Part shown: piece after piece, positions 39,345-48,786 of the stretch
Numbering within the stretch: position 1 is the first letter of the stretch
How the letters are laid out: every line of letters begins with the position of its first letter
Source of the DNA: Bacillus pseudomycoides
GTDB lineage: Bacteria; Bacillota; Bacilli; Bacillales; Bacillaceae_G
NCBI RefSeq assembly: GCF_002582035.1
Contig: NZ_NUQE01000039.1
Span: forward strand, 62,001-126,000
Direction of reading: 5' to 3'
Length of the DNA: 64,000 bases
The notes under the pieces: model-generated
The model's database searches: none
Told to the model about the DNA's origin: nothing
Seen by the model: the letters and a program-made list of their open reading frames with translations, nothing else
Position numbers and translations under genes: made by a program

Positions 39345-40427
39345 ATGAAGAAAAAAGCGGGGATTTTATTGTCATTAACATTAGCGGCAAGTACGATTTT
39401 AGGAGCTTGCGGTAACACGAATAAGGAAAGTGACAAAAAAGAGGGAAAAGGAAATGATAACTTTAAGGTTGGTATGGTTACAGACGTTGGTGGAGTAGAT
39501 GATAAATCATTTAACCAATCTGCTTGGGAAGGTTTAACTGCATTTGGTAAAGAGAACAAGTTGAAAGAAAACGAAGGATATCGTTATCTGCAATCTTCTA
39601 AAGAATCAGACTATATCCCTAACTTAACAAAGTTTGGAGAAACAAATTACAACTTGACATTCGGAATTGGATACTTAATGCAAAAATCGGTTGAAAAAGT
39701 AGCGAATCAATTCCCGAAAAATCAATTCGCGATTGTAGATGCTGTAGTAGATAAACCGAACGTAACAAGCATTACATTTAAAGATCATGAAGGTTCTTTC
39801 CTTGTTGGTGTAGTGGCAGCAATGACAACGAAATCAAATAAAGTTGGCTTTATCGGCGGTGTAAAAAGCCCATTAATTGAAAAATTTGAAACTGGTTTTA
39901 AAGCTGGGGTAAAAGCAGTAAATCCAAACATTGAAGTTGTATCGCAATATGCTGAAGCATTTGATAAGCCAGAAAAAGGTTCTGTATTAGCTTCTGCTAT
40001 GTACGGTCAAGGCGTTGACGTAATTTATCATGCATCTGGTGCAACTGGTAACGGTGTATTTACAGAAGCGAAAAACCGTAAGAAAAAAGGTGAAAATGTT
40101 TGGGTAATCGGTGTTGACCGTGATCAAAACCAAGAAGGTATGCCAGAGAATGTAACATTAACTTCAATGGTAAAACGTGTTGATGTTGCAGTGGAAAAAG
40201 TTTCACAAGAAGCAAAAGATGGTAAATTAAAAGGCGGTAAAACAGAAGAGTTTGGTCTAAAAGATGACGGTGTCGGGATTGCAAAAACAACTGATAATGT
40301 GAAAAAAGTAAATCCAGAGATTTTACCAAAAGTAGAAGAGTATAAAACGAAAATCATAAACGGTGAAATTAAAGTGCCATCTACTCCAGATGAGTACAAA
40401 ACATATGAGGCTTCTCTTAAAAAATAA
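39345..40427 (+). CDS. BMP family ABC transporter substrate-binding lipoprotein
   Basis: A 360-residue lipoprotein with a signal peptide ending in the lipobox LGAC (lipidated Cys22). Its BMP (PnrA-like) domain has VTDVGGVDDKSFNQSAWEG at the N-terminus and GVVAAMTTKSNKVGFIGG in the middle. Members of this family bind purine nucleosides; the B. subtilis counterpart of the operon (NupNOPQ, formerly YufNOPQ) imports guanosine. ATG behind AGGAGG. Followed by a stable hairpin that may give the binding protein higher expression than the ATPase and permeases. Confidence 0.93.
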   Translation: MKKKAGILLSLTLAASTILGACGNTNKESDKKEGKGNDNFKVGMVTDVGGVDDKSFNQSAWEGLTAFGKENKLKENEGYRYLQSSKESDYIPNLTKFGETNYNLTFGIGYLMQKSVEKVANQFPKNQFAIVDAVVDKPNVTSITFKDHEGSFLVGVVAAMTTKSNKVGFIGGVKSPLIEKFETGFKAGVKAVNPNIEVVSQYAEAFDKPEKGSVLASAMYGQGVDVIYHASGATGNGVFTEAKNRKKKGENVWVIGVDRDQNQEGMPENVTLTSMVKRVDVAVEKVSQEAKDGKLKGGKTEEFGLKDDGVGIAKTTDNVKKVNPEILPKVEEYKTKIINGEIKVPSTPDEYKTYEASLKK

Positions 40428-40442
40428 TGTTAGAGAAATAGC

Positions 40443-40469
40443 AAAGGTTAGTTCTTAGAACTAACCTTT
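40443..40469 (+). terminator. Hairpin after the BMP lipoprotein gene
   Basis: AAAGGTTAGTTC pairs perfectly with GAACTAACCTTT around TTA. There is no long T run, so partial termination or 3'-end stabilisation of the upstream message is likely. Confidence 0.7.
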
Positions 40470-40508
40470 GTACATATAAAGAACTTTGTCCTGTCAAGGA
40501 GGAAAAAC

Positions 40509-42041
40509 ATGGAATACGTAATTGAGATGAACAATATTACAAAAGTATTCCCGGGGATTGTAGCGAATGATAATATCACGCTGCAGGTGAAAAAGGGAGA
40601 AATTCATGCTTTGCTTGGAGAAAACGGTGCTGGAAAATCGACACTTATGAATGTTTTGTTTGGATTGTATCAACCAGAACAAGGGGAAATTAAAATTAAA
40701 GGACAACCTGTGAAAATTACAAATCCGAATGTGGCGAATGACCTTGGAATTGGTATGGTACATCAGCACTTTATGCTTGTTCATAATTTTACAGTCACAG
40801 AAAATATTATTCTAGGAAATGAACCGAAGAAAAACGGTAAAATTGCTATTGATGAAGCGGCGAAAGAAGTTAAAAAATTATCTGAGCAATACGGATTAGC
40901 AGTAGATCCATATGCAAAAATAGAAGATATTTCTGTGGGGATGCAACAACGTGTGGAAATTTTGAAAACGCTCTATCGCGGGGCGGAGATTTTAATTTTT
41001 GATGAACCGACAGCTGTATTAACACCGCAAGAGATTCAAGAGTTGATTCATATTATGAAAAGACTTGTACAAGAAGGGAAATCTATTATTCTTATCACAC
41101 ATAAATTGAAAGAAATTATGGAAGTGTGTAATCGTTGTACAATTATTCGTAAAGGAAAAGGAATTGGTACGGTAGACGTTGCAAATACAGATGAAAACAA
41201 GCTTGCAGAATTAATGGTCGGACGTCAAGTGAATTTTAAAACTGAAAAGTCAGACGCCAAACCACGTGAAAATGTACTTGAAGTTTCTAATCTTGTTGTA
41301 CATGATGCACGTCAGTTACCTGCCGTAAAAGGACTTGACTTAACTGTTCGTGCAGGAGAGATTGTTGGTATTGCAGGAATCGATGGAAATGGACAAAGTG
41401 AATTAATAGAAGCGATTACCGGTTTACGAAAAGTTGAGTCAGGCTCTATTACGTTAAGAGAGAAGGACGTGACGAATTGGCCAGTTAGACGCATTACAGA
41501 AGAAGGCGTTGGACATATTCCAGAAGATCGTCATAAACATGGGCTCGTTCTTGATTTTTCTATTGCAGAGAATATGATACTGCAAACGTACTATAAAAAT
41601 CCATATTCAAAAAAAGGTATTTTAAACTTTACGAAAGTTTATGAAAAAGCAAAGTTGTTAATTCAACAGTTTGATGTTCGTACACCGAGTGAGCATACAC
41701 CGGCACGGGCGTTATCTGGGGGAAACCAGCAAAAGGCGATTATTGCTCGTGAAGTGGATCGTGATCCGGATTTGTTAATTGCTGCACAGCCAACACGCGG
41801 TTTAGATGTCGGGGCAATTGAATTTATTCATAAAAAGCTAATTGAACAGCGTGATAAAGGAAAAGCAGTTCTACTACTTTCACTAGAGCTTGACGAAATT
41901 TTAAATGTAAGTGACCGCATCGCTGTTATTTATGAAGGGAAAATTGTGGACATTGTGAATGCAAAAGAAACAAATGAACAACAGCTAGGTCTGTTAATGG
42001 CTGGGGGAAAGAAGAAAGAGAAGGTGAATACAAATGGCTAG
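40509..42041 (+). CDS. Nucleoside ABC transporter ATP-binding protein (two ABC domains)
   Basis: A 510-residue fused ATPase of the sugar/nucleoside type. The first domain has Walker A GENGAGKST at 37-45, signature ISVGMQQRVE and DEPTAVLTPQE. The second has a degenerate Walker A (GIDGNGQSE) and signature LSGGNQQKAI, with AAQPTRGLD in the Walker B region, as usual in this class where the two halves are unequal. ATG behind AAGGAGG. Its 3' end overlaps the first permease gene by 8 bases. B. subtilis NupO is the likely counterpart. Confidence 0.94.
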   Translation: MEYVIEMNNITKVFPGIVANDNITLQVKKGEIHALLGENGAGKSTLMNVLFGLYQPEQGEIKIKGQPVKITNPNVANDLGIGMVHQHFMLVHNFTVTENIILGNEPKKNGKIAIDEAAKEVKKLSEQYGLAVDPYAKIEDISVGMQQRVEILKTLYRGAEILIFDEPTAVLTPQEIQELIHIMKRLVQEGKSIILITHKLKEIMEVCNRCTIIRKGKGIGTVDVANTDENKLAELMVGRQVNFKTEKSDAKPRENVLEVSNLVVHDARQLPAVKGLDLTVRAGEIVGIAGIDGNGQSELIEAITGLRKVESGSITLREKDVTNWPVRRITEEGVGHIPEDRHKHGLVLDFSIAENMILQTYYKNPYSKKGILNFTKVYEKAKLLIQQFDVRTPSEHTPARALSGGNQQKAIIAREVDRDPDLLIAAQPTRGLDVGAIEFIHKKLIEQRDKGKAVLLLSLELDEILNVSDRIAVIYEGKIVDIVNAKETNEQQLGLLMAGGKKKEKVNTNG

Positions 42042-43092
42042 AAAGTTTTTAACGGAGCGAACGATTAATATAATAGTACCTGTATTATCCGTTATTTTTG
42101 GTTTACTTGTTGGAGCCATTGTTATGATTACGAGCGGATATGATCCAATCGCCGGCTATGCTGCATTATGGGATGGAATGGTTGGAACTCCATATGCGAT
42201 AGGAGAAACACTGCGAACGATGATTCCACTTGCTCTTGCAGGTTTATCGGTAGCATTTGCGTTCCGTACAGGTTTGTTTAATATCGGGGTAGAAGGACAA
42301 TTATTAGTTGGGTGGCTTGCTGCTGTTTGGTTTGGTTATGCTGTTTCTCTGCCAGCCTTTCTCCATATTCCATTATCGATATTAGTTGCAGCACTTGCTG
42401 GCGGACTGTGGGGATTTATTCCTGGATATTTAAAGGGAAAATTCAAGGTGAATGAAGTTATCGTTACAATTATGATGAACTATATCGCGCTTTATGTAAC
42501 TTATGATATTATTAAACGTTTTTTACATGAAGGAAATGAAAAATCGTATGATATACAAGCAAGTGCGTCTCTAGCTTCTTCTTGGTTATCCTCTTTAACA
42601 GGAGGTTCTCGCCTACACTGGGGAATTATTGTAGCAATTATTATGGCAATTATTATGTGGTTTTTATTAGAACGAACAACATTAGGTTACGAGCTCAAAT
42701 CAGTTGGATTTAATCAACATGCCTCCAAATATGCAGGGATGAAAGTGTCGCGTAATATTATATTGTCAATGACAATTGCTGGTGCGTTTGCTGGAATTGG
42801 CGGTGCGATGGAAGGACTTGGAACATTCCAAAGTATGACAGCGATGTCTTCCTTTACAGGAATAGGATTTGATGGTATTGCTGTGGCTCTTCTTGGTGCA
42901 AATAATGCATTTGGTATTTTGCTAGCAGCGCTTTTATTTGGCGGACTGAAAAGTGCAGGACCTCAAATGAACTTTGAAGCGAATGTTCCATCTGAACTAG
43001 TTAATATCATTGTTGCTTGTATTATTTTCTTTGTAGCATGCAGCTATGTTTTACGGTGGGCACTTTCTCGTTTTAGCAAGGAGGGGAAATAA
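42034..43092 (+). CDS. Nucleoside ABC transporter permease 1
   Basis: A 352-residue membrane protein of the BPD_transp_2 type with about nine hydrophobic segments. It carries the cytoplasmic coupling region ELKSVGFNQHASKYAGMKV and GLFNIGVEGQLLVG near the N-terminus. Overlaps the ATPase gene by 8 bases and abuts the next permease gene. B. subtilis NupP is the likely counterpart. Confidence 0.93.
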   Translation: MARKFLTERTINIIVPVLSVIFGLLVGAIVMITSGYDPIAGYAALWDGMVGTPYAIGETLRTMIPLALAGLSVAFAFRTGLFNIGVEGQLLVGWLAAVWFGYAVSLPAFLHIPLSILVAALAGGLWGFIPGYLKGKFKVNEVIVTIMMNYIALYVTYDIIKRFLHEGNEKSYDIQASASLASSWLSSLTGGSRLHWGIIVAIIMAIIMWFLLERTTLGYELKSVGFNQHASKYAGMKVSRNIILSMTIAGAFAGIGGAMEGLGTFQSMTAMSSFTGIGFDGIAVALLGANNAFGILLAALLFGGLKSAGPQMNFEANVPSELVNIIVACIIFFVACSYVLRWALSRFSKEGK

Positions 43093-44052
43093 ATGAGTTT
43101 CCTAGATATTGTAGCTATTCTTGTCACGGGTACGTTATATACGGCAGCACCGCTTATTTTTACAGCGCTTGGCGGCGTGTTTAGTGAACGTTCTGGGGTT
43201 GTTAACATTGCATTAGAAGGTCTAATGTTGTTTGGGGCATTTATTGGGGTTGTTACAACTTTGTTAATGGGGGATACATGGGGAGCGATGACGCCGTGGA
43301 TTGCACTTATTTTTGCAGCAATTGGCGGAGGATTATTTGCACTTCTTCATGCTGTTGCATCGATTACATTCCGTGCCGATCAAGTGGTTAGCGGCGTAGC
43401 GATTAACATTTTATCAATAGGATTAACAGTGTTTGCAATCAAAAATATTTTCGGAAAAGGTCAAACTGATTTTATCAAATATCGCATTGAAAAAATTGAC
43501 ATCCCTGGTCTTTCTGATATTCCGGTTATTGGAAAAATATTCTTTTCTGATGTACCATTAACGTCTTATATTGCAATTATTTTAGCATTTGTTGTTTGGT
43601 ATGTAATTTATAAAACACCATTTGGTTTACGATTACGTGCAGTTGGAGAGCATCCAATGGCAGCTGATACAATGGGAATTAACGTATATAAAATGCGCTA
43701 TATTGCCGTTTGTCTATCAGGTATGTTTGCCGGTGTCGGTGGTGCTGTATTTTCAACATCTATTTCAAATAACTTTTCGGGTGCTACAATTACAGGGCAA
43801 GGATTTTTAGCATTAGCAGCAATGATTTTTGGAAAATGGCATCCGATTGGGGCCTTAGGTGCAGCGTTATTTTTCGGATTTGCACAGTCACTTGGCGTTG
43901 CAGGGGGTATAATCCCAGGTTTAGACCAAATTCCAAGTATCTTTTTAACGATATTACCATATGTACTAACAATTTTTGCACTTGTTGGTTTTGTTGGGCG
44001 TTCTGAAGCACCGAAAGCGCTTGGAACACCATATGAAAAGGGAAAACGATAA
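43093..44052 (+). CDS. Nucleoside ABC transporter permease 2
   Basis: A 319-residue membrane protein of the same permease family. It has GVVNIALEGLMLFGAFIGV near the N-terminus and the coupling motif GLRLRAVGEHPMAADTMGI. It starts on the base after the first permease's stop codon. B. subtilis NupQ is the likely counterpart. A strong terminator follows, ending the importer operon. Confidence 0.93.
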   Translation: MSFLDIVAILVTGTLYTAAPLIFTALGGVFSERSGVVNIALEGLMLFGAFIGVVTTLLMGDTWGAMTPWIALIFAAIGGGLFALLHAVASITFRADQVVSGVAINILSIGLTVFAIKNIFGKGQTDFIKYRIEKIDIPGLSDIPVIGKIFFSDVPLTSYIAIILAFVVWYVIYKTPFGLRLRAVGEHPMAADTMGINVYKMRYIAVCLSGMFAGVGGAVFSTSISNNFSGATITGQGFLALAAMIFGKWHPIGALGAALFFGFAQSLGVAGGIIPGLDQIPSIFLTILPYVLTIFALVGFVGRSEAPKALGTPYEKGKR

Positions 44053-44081
44053 AAAGCTCGCACATTAGTGCGAGCTTTTTT
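44051..44081 (+). terminator. Terminator of the nucleoside importer operon
   Basis: AAAAAGCTCGCAC pairs with GTGCGAGCTTTTT around ATTA; T run after the stem. Confidence 0.93.
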
Positions 44082-44111
44082 ACATACAATAACGTTAATA
44101 CATGAGAAAAG

Positions 44112-44141
44112 TTGCAATTTCTTTTGTGAAAACTGTATATT
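44112..44141 (+). promoter_or_regulatory. Candidate SigA promoter of the ymfF operon
   Basis: TTGCAA at 44112-44117, an 18-bp spacer and TATATT at 44136-44141, directly after the importer terminator. Confidence 0.5.
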
Positions 44142-44176
44142 GAAGAAGAAAATTCCTTTTTAGAGGAGGTTTACCA

Positions 44177-45451
44177 ATGGAGCTTATAAAACAAGAAACA
44201 CATGAATTAGGTGGATTACGTGTACATATGATTCCAACAGAAAAATATAAAACGAATACATTTGTATTACGCTTGAAGGCGCCGTTATGTGAAGAAACAG
44301 TAACGGAGCGGGCATTACTTCCTTATGTATTACAAAGTGCTACAGAAACACACCCATCTGTTATTCGCGTTCGTCAATATTTAGAGGAGTTATATGGCTC
44401 TTCATTAGCTGTAGACGTAAGTAAAAAAGGTGAAGATCATATTATTTCTATTTATATAGACATTGCCAATGAAACGTATTTACAAGAAGCGCCGCCGCTC
44501 TTTGAAAAAGCGCTTGCTATGCTTGCTGATATTTTACTAAGACCAGCAACAGAAGGAAATGGTTTTTTACAAACGGTTGTGGAAAGTGAGAAACGTGCGC
44601 TTGTGCAGCGTATTGAATCTACGTTTGATGATAAAATGCGTTATGCTAATGAACGCCTTATTGAAGAAATGTGTAAAGTAGAGTCATTTCGATTAAGTGC
44701 GAATGGTCAAAAAGAACGTGTTTCTGCTATTACAAGTGAAACGCTGTATCAATATTATAAAAAAGTGTTAGAAGAAGATGAAATGGATTTATATATTATA
44801 GGTGATATTGAAGAGGGGGCTCTTGACCTTGTGAAACAGTATTTCTCTATTTCTAAACGTGAGGTGAAAGAAAGAAATATACTGTTGCATAAGAAAAATG
44901 AAGAAGAACAAGAAGTTGTTGAAAAACAAGAACTAAAACAAAGTAAATTAAATATTGGATACCGCACATATATTACGTATCGTGACGAAGACTATTTTGC
45001 ATTGCAGTTATTTAATGGTTTGTTTGGTGGTTTTTCACATTCAAAATTATTTGTTAATGTACGTGAGAAAAACAGTTTGGCATACTATGCTGCTTCTCGT
45101 TATGAAAGTCACAAAGGACTTCTGTTCGTGATGTCTGGAATTGAGGGTAAAAATTATGAAAAAGCTGTTACGATTATTAAAGAACAAATGACAGCGATGC
45201 AAAATGGTGATTTTACTGATGAGGAAATCGTACAAACAAAAAGTGTAATTAAAAATCAAATTTTAGAGACAATTGATACGCCGCGCGGCCTTGTAGAACT
45301 TCTATATCATGAAGTAATTGCAAATTATGAACGCCCTGTAGGAGAATGGTTAACAGGGGTTGAACAGGTAACGAAAGATGCAATCGTTAAAGTGGCTAAT
45401 AATATCCAGCTAGATACAATTTACTTCTTACACGGAACGGAGGGTGTTTAA
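44177..45451 (+). CDS. ymfF: M16-like protein YmfF, EF-P 5-aminopentanol modification-associated
   Basis: A 424-residue member of the M16 fold without the HxxEH zinc motif, so it is presumably a non-catalytic partner of YmfH. The C-terminal half keeps the M16 features FGGFSHSKLFVNVREKNSLAYY. In B. subtilis the neighbouring gene ymfI acts in making the 5-aminopentanol modification of elongation factor P. YmfF and YmfH are associated with that pathway, with roles not defined. ATG behind GAGGAGG. Confidence 0.9.
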   Translation: MELIKQETHELGGLRVHMIPTEKYKTNTFVLRLKAPLCEETVTERALLPYVLQSATETHPSVIRVRQYLEELYGSSLAVDVSKKGEDHIISIYIDIANETYLQEAPPLFEKALAMLADILLRPATEGNGFLQTVVESEKRALVQRIESTFDDKMRYANERLIEEMCKVESFRLSANGQKERVSAITSETLYQYYKKVLEEDEMDLYIIGDIEEGALDLVKQYFSISKREVKERNILLHKKNEEEQEVVEKQELKQSKLNIGYRTYITYRDEDYFALQLFNGLFGGFSHSKLFVNVREKNSLAYYAASRYESHKGLLFVMSGIEGKNYEKAVTIIKEQMTAMQNGDFTDEEIVQTKSVIKNQILETIDTPRGLVELLYHEVIANYERPVGEWLTGVEQVTKDAIVKVANNIQLDTIYFLHGTEGV

Positions 45452-45452
45452 G

Positions 45453-46739
45453 GTGGAAAAAATCGTATACGAACAATTAAAAGAAACGTTATATTACGAA
45501 AAACTTTCGAATGGTTTAGAAGTATATATCCTTCCGAAGCAAGGTTTTAATAAAACGTATGCAACATTTACGACAAAGTATGGTTCTATTGATAATATGT
45601 TTGTGCCGCTTGGAAAAGATGAGATGCTCCGTGTACCGGATGGAATTGCACATTTTTTAGAGCATAAATTATTTGAAAAAGAGGACCATGATGCGTTTCA
45701 ATTATTTAGTAAACAAGGAGCTTCTTCAAACGCATTCACATCTTTTACAAGAACTGCATATTTATTTTCTTGCACATCAAACGTTGAAACAAACTTAGAG
45801 ACATTATTGGATTTTGTGCAAGAACCGTACTTTTCTGAACAGACGGTTGAGAAAGAGAAGGGAATTATCGGTCAAGAAATTCAAATGTATCAAGATAATG
45901 CTGATTGGCGTTTATATTTTGGGTTGATTGACAGTTTATATAGGAAACACCCAGTAAAGATTGATATCGCCGGAACAATTGATTCTATTAGCAAAATTAC
46001 GAAAGAGTTATTGTATGAGTGTTATCATACATTTTATCACCCAAGCAATATGTTATTATTTATTGTCGGTCCTATTGATCCAGAAAAGACAATGAATTTG
46101 GTACGTGAAAATCAAGCGAAGAAAAATTATACCGATCCATCTGAAATTGTTCGGTCTTTTGATGAAGAATCAGAACAAGTAAACGAGAAAAAAATGGTGA
46201 TTACAATGCCAGTGCAAACACCAAAATGTTTAGTTGGTGTGAAAACACAGGACTTAAAGCAAGAAGGAAAAGATTTGTTAAAACAAGAAATTGCCTTAAC
46301 TCTTCTGTTAGATTATTTATTTGGAAAAGGTTCTTCTCATTATGAGACATTATATAATGAAGGTTTAATTGATGATACGTTTTCGTACGATTATACAGAA
46401 GAAGGTAGTTTCGGTTTTGCAATGATTGGCGGAGATACGAAACAACCGGATGAATTAGCAGAGCAAATCACTAATATTTTATTGCAAACAAATTATGATG
46501 AGTTATGCGGTAAAACGTTAGAGCGAGTGAAAAAGAAGAAAATAGGTGGCTTTTTACGTTCGTTAAATTCACCAGAATATATTGCAAATCAATTTACACG
46601 CTATGCATTTAACGGCTCTAGTTTATTTGAGGCATTATCTGTTTTGGAAAGTTTATCGGTTGAAGATTTACAAACAGTCGCAAAGAGCTTTTTAAAAGAA
46701 GAAAGAGTAAGTGTTTGCCAAGTTCTTCCGAAAAAATGA
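45453..46739 (+). CDS. ymfH: M16 zinc peptidase YmfH, EF-P 5-aminopentanol modification-associated
   Basis: A 428-residue M16 peptidase with the inverted zinc motif HFLEH at residues 67-71 and the acidic ligand region EKEKGIIGQEIQMYQD. It should be the active half of a YmfF-YmfH pair. I chose the GTG at 45453 (MEKIVYEQL) with GGAGGG 8 bases upstream. An in-frame GTG at 45444 lies on that site. The start is just after the ymfF stop. Confidence 0.92.
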   Translation: MEKIVYEQLKETLYYEKLSNGLEVYILPKQGFNKTYATFTTKYGSIDNMFVPLGKDEMLRVPDGIAHFLEHKLFEKEDHDAFQLFSKQGASSNAFTSFTRTAYLFSCTSNVETNLETLLDFVQEPYFSEQTVEKEKGIIGQEIQMYQDNADWRLYFGLIDSLYRKHPVKIDIAGTIDSISKITKELLYECYHTFYHPSNMLLFIVGPIDPEKTMNLVRENQAKKNYTDPSEIVRSFDEESEQVNEKKMVITMPVQTPKCLVGVKTQDLKQEGKDLLKQEIALTLLLDYLFGKGSSHYETLYNEGLIDDTFSYDYTEEGSFGFAMIGGDTKQPDELAEQITNILLQTNYDELCGKTLERVKKKKIGGFLRSLNSPEYIANQFTRYAFNGSSLFEALSVLESLSVEDLQTVAKSFLKEERVSVCQVLPKK

Positions 46740-46760
46740 TGTAGTAGAGAGAGGAAAAGA

Positions 46761-47474
46761 ATGAAGAAATATGCATTAGTTACCGGGGGAAGTGGAGGAA
46801 TCGGTTCTGCCATTGTAAGGCGGTTAGTGAAAGATGGGTATACGGTATATGTCCATTATAACCGAAGTGAAAAGAAAGTTTTGGAGTTACAGCTTGAACT
46901 AGAAGGTATTATTCCGGTTCAAGCTAATTTATCAGAAGTGGATAGTGCTGAGCGTCTATGGTCTCAAATTCATCATCCAATCGATACTGTAGTATATGCA
47001 GCTGGAAAAAGTATCTTTGGATTAACGACAGACATTACTGACGAACAATTAAATGAGATGGTGGAGCTGCAAGTAAAAAATGTATATAAACTTATTTCAT
47101 CTGCACTACCCTCAATGATTCGAAATCGACATGGAAATATTGTCATTATCTCCTCCATATGGGGACAAATTGGTGCTTCATGTGAAGTATTATATTCAAT
47201 GGTAAAAGGAGCACAAAATTCGTACGTAAAAGCTTTGGCAAAAGAAGTTGCATTAAGCGGTGTACGAGTGAATGCTGTTGCTCCTGGCGCAATTGAAACA
47301 GAGATGCTACGTGTATTTTCAGATGAAGAAAAGCAAGATATTGCAGAAGAAATTCCGCTTGGACGATTAGGGATGACAGAAGAAGTTGCAAATACGGTAG
47401 CATTTATAGTTTCTCCTCAAGCGTCTTATATAACAGGTCAAATCATTGGGGTTAATGGGGGCTGGCATTGTTAA
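46761..47474 (+). CDS. ymfI: EF-P 5-aminopentanone reductase (SDR family)
   Basis: A 237-residue short-chain dehydrogenase with the NAD(P) motif TGGSGGIGSAI near the N-terminus, NIVIISS with the catalytic serine, and YSMVKGAQ holding the Tyr-x3-Lys pair. B. subtilis YmfI reduces the 5-aminopentanone group on elongation factor P to 5-aminopentanol. The protein resembles FabG, and general sequence searches often call it 3-oxoacyl-ACP reductase. Context with ymfF-ymfH favours the EF-P role. Confidence 0.9.
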   Translation: MKKYALVTGGSGGIGSAIVRRLVKDGYTVYVHYNRSEKKVLELQLELEGIIPVQANLSEVDSAERLWSQIHHPIDTVVYAAGKSIFGLTTDITDEQLNEMVELQVKNVYKLISSALPSMIRNRHGNIVIISSIWGQIGASCEVLYSMVKGAQNSYVKALAKEVALSGVRVNAVAPGAIETEMLRVFSDEEKQDIAEEIPLGRLGMTEEVANTVAFIVSPQASYITGQIIGVNGGWHC

Positions 47475-47582
47475 CCGTTTAATGTAAGGAACGTTGTATT
47501 TTGTTTTCTGTTCATACATAAAAAAGGACATAATAGCAAATAGTAAACATGACTCCATTACTTTATAGTGAGGTGCTTAACA

Positions 47583-47831
47583 ATGACAGTGTTAGAAAAC
47601 TTTGAACAATGGAAAGGCTTTTTAGGAGAACGTTTAGAGCAAGCGCAAGGAAAAGGGCTAGATGGCGGCGCGATTTCTGATATGGCTTATCGCGTTGGTG
47701 ATTATTTAGCAAATGAAGTAGAAGCACGTAATGACCAAGAAAAATTATTGATGGAGTTGTGGAAGGTTGCAGATGAACAAGAGCAACACACAATCGCAAA
47801 CTTAATGGTGAAAATGGTAAAAGATAAGTAA
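47583..47831 (+). CDS. ymfJ: DUF3243 family protein YmfJ
   Basis: An 82-residue acidic helical protein (MTVLENFEQWKGFLGERLEQ at the start, DQEKLLMELWKVADEQEQ in the second half). It matches DUF3243 (B. subtilis YmfJ), for which no function is known. I chose the ATG at 47583 with GAGGTG upstream. An in-frame GTG at 47568 is part of that site. It has its own terminator. Confidence 0.9.
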   Translation: MTVLENFEQWKGFLGERLEQAQGKGLDGGAISDMAYRVGDYLANEVEARNDQEKLLMELWKVADEQEQHTIANLMVKMVKDK

Positions 47832-47832
47832 G

Positions 47833-47861
47833 AAAAAGGGAGGAGGAATCCTCTCTTTTTT
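47833..47861 (+). terminator. Terminator after ymfJ
   Basis: AAAAAGGGAGG pairs with CCTCTCTTTTT (one G-U) around a 6-nt loop, T run after the stem. Confidence 0.85.
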
Positions 47862-47979
47862 GTTGATTTTGAAAATCTCTAGATTAAATTAAGTTCTATT
47901 ATACATTTCGCTTTCCTATTAGGGGAAAATCATATAATATAGTACGTAGGTGTAAAGTAAGCAAGGGGAGTGTCATTAA

Positions 47980-48765
47980 ATGATTGAATGGTATTTTGAG
48001 TATGAAATACATAAAAACCGACCTGGCTTGCTTGGCGACGTTTCTTCGTTGATCGGTATGCTTGGTATTAATATCATAACAATTAATGGGGTAGATAATG
48101 CTCGGCGTGGCCTATTGTTAATGTGCGATAATCAAGAACAAATTTCTAGACTTGAATCAATTCTAAATACGATGGATAATATAACCGTAACGAAATATCG
48201 TTCACCGAAGCTTCGTGATCGGTTAGCAGTTCGGCATGGAAGGTACATACAGCGGGATGCGGACGATAAGAAAACATTTCGTTTCGTTCGTGATGAATTA
48301 GGCTTGCTTGTGGATTTTATGGCGGAACTCATGAAAAAAGAAGGTCATAAATTAATTGGAATTCGTGGAATGCCGCGCGTCGGAAAAACAGAATCCATCG
48401 TTGCTGCGAGTGTTTGTGCAAACAAACGGTGGCTTTTTGTATCGTCGACTCTTATCAAACAAACGGTACGTAGTCAATTAATTGAAGATGAATATAATGA
48501 TAATAATATCTTTATTTTAGATGGAATCGTTTCAACGAAGCGCGCAAATGAACGACACTGGCAGCTTGTTCGCGAAATTATGAGATTGCCAGCGACAAAG
48601 GTTGTAGAACATCCAGATATATTTGTGAGTCAGTCAGAATATACACTTGATGATTTTGATTACATTATTGAATTGCGAAATGATTACGATGAAGAAATTC
48701 AATACAACCTAGTAGACGAAATTGAACAAGGAAATCAGAATAATTTTTCCATGTTTGACTTTTAA
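47980..48765 (+). CDS. ymfK: YmfK family protein (DUF3388): ACT-like domain plus P-loop
   Basis: A 261-residue protein of unknown function. The N-terminus (FEYEIHKNRPGLLGDVSSLI, residues 6-25, then INIITINGVD) looks like an ACT ligand-binding domain. Residues 130-137 read GMPRVGKT, a Walker A motif, and a hydrophobic strand plus NNIFILDGIVS could serve as Walker B. The C-terminus is acidic. In B. subtilis ymfK is likewise between ymfJ and the rodZ-like ymfM. ATG behind AAGGGGAG. The combination suggests a small-molecule-sensing nucleotide-binding protein, which is inference only. Confidence 0.85.
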   Translation: MIEWYFEYEIHKNRPGLLGDVSSLIGMLGINIITINGVDNARRGLLLMCDNQEQISRLESILNTMDNITVTKYRSPKLRDRLAVRHGRYIQRDADDKKTFRFVRDELGLLVDFMAELMKKEGHKLIGIRGMPRVGKTESIVAASVCANKRWLFVSSTLIKQTVRSQLIEDEYNDNNIFILDGIVSTKRANERHWQLVREIMRLPATKVVEHPDIFVSQSEYTLDDFDYIIELRNDYDEEIQYNLVDEIEQGNQNNFSMFDF

Positions 48766-48786
48766 AGAAATATTGAGGTGTTAGCA

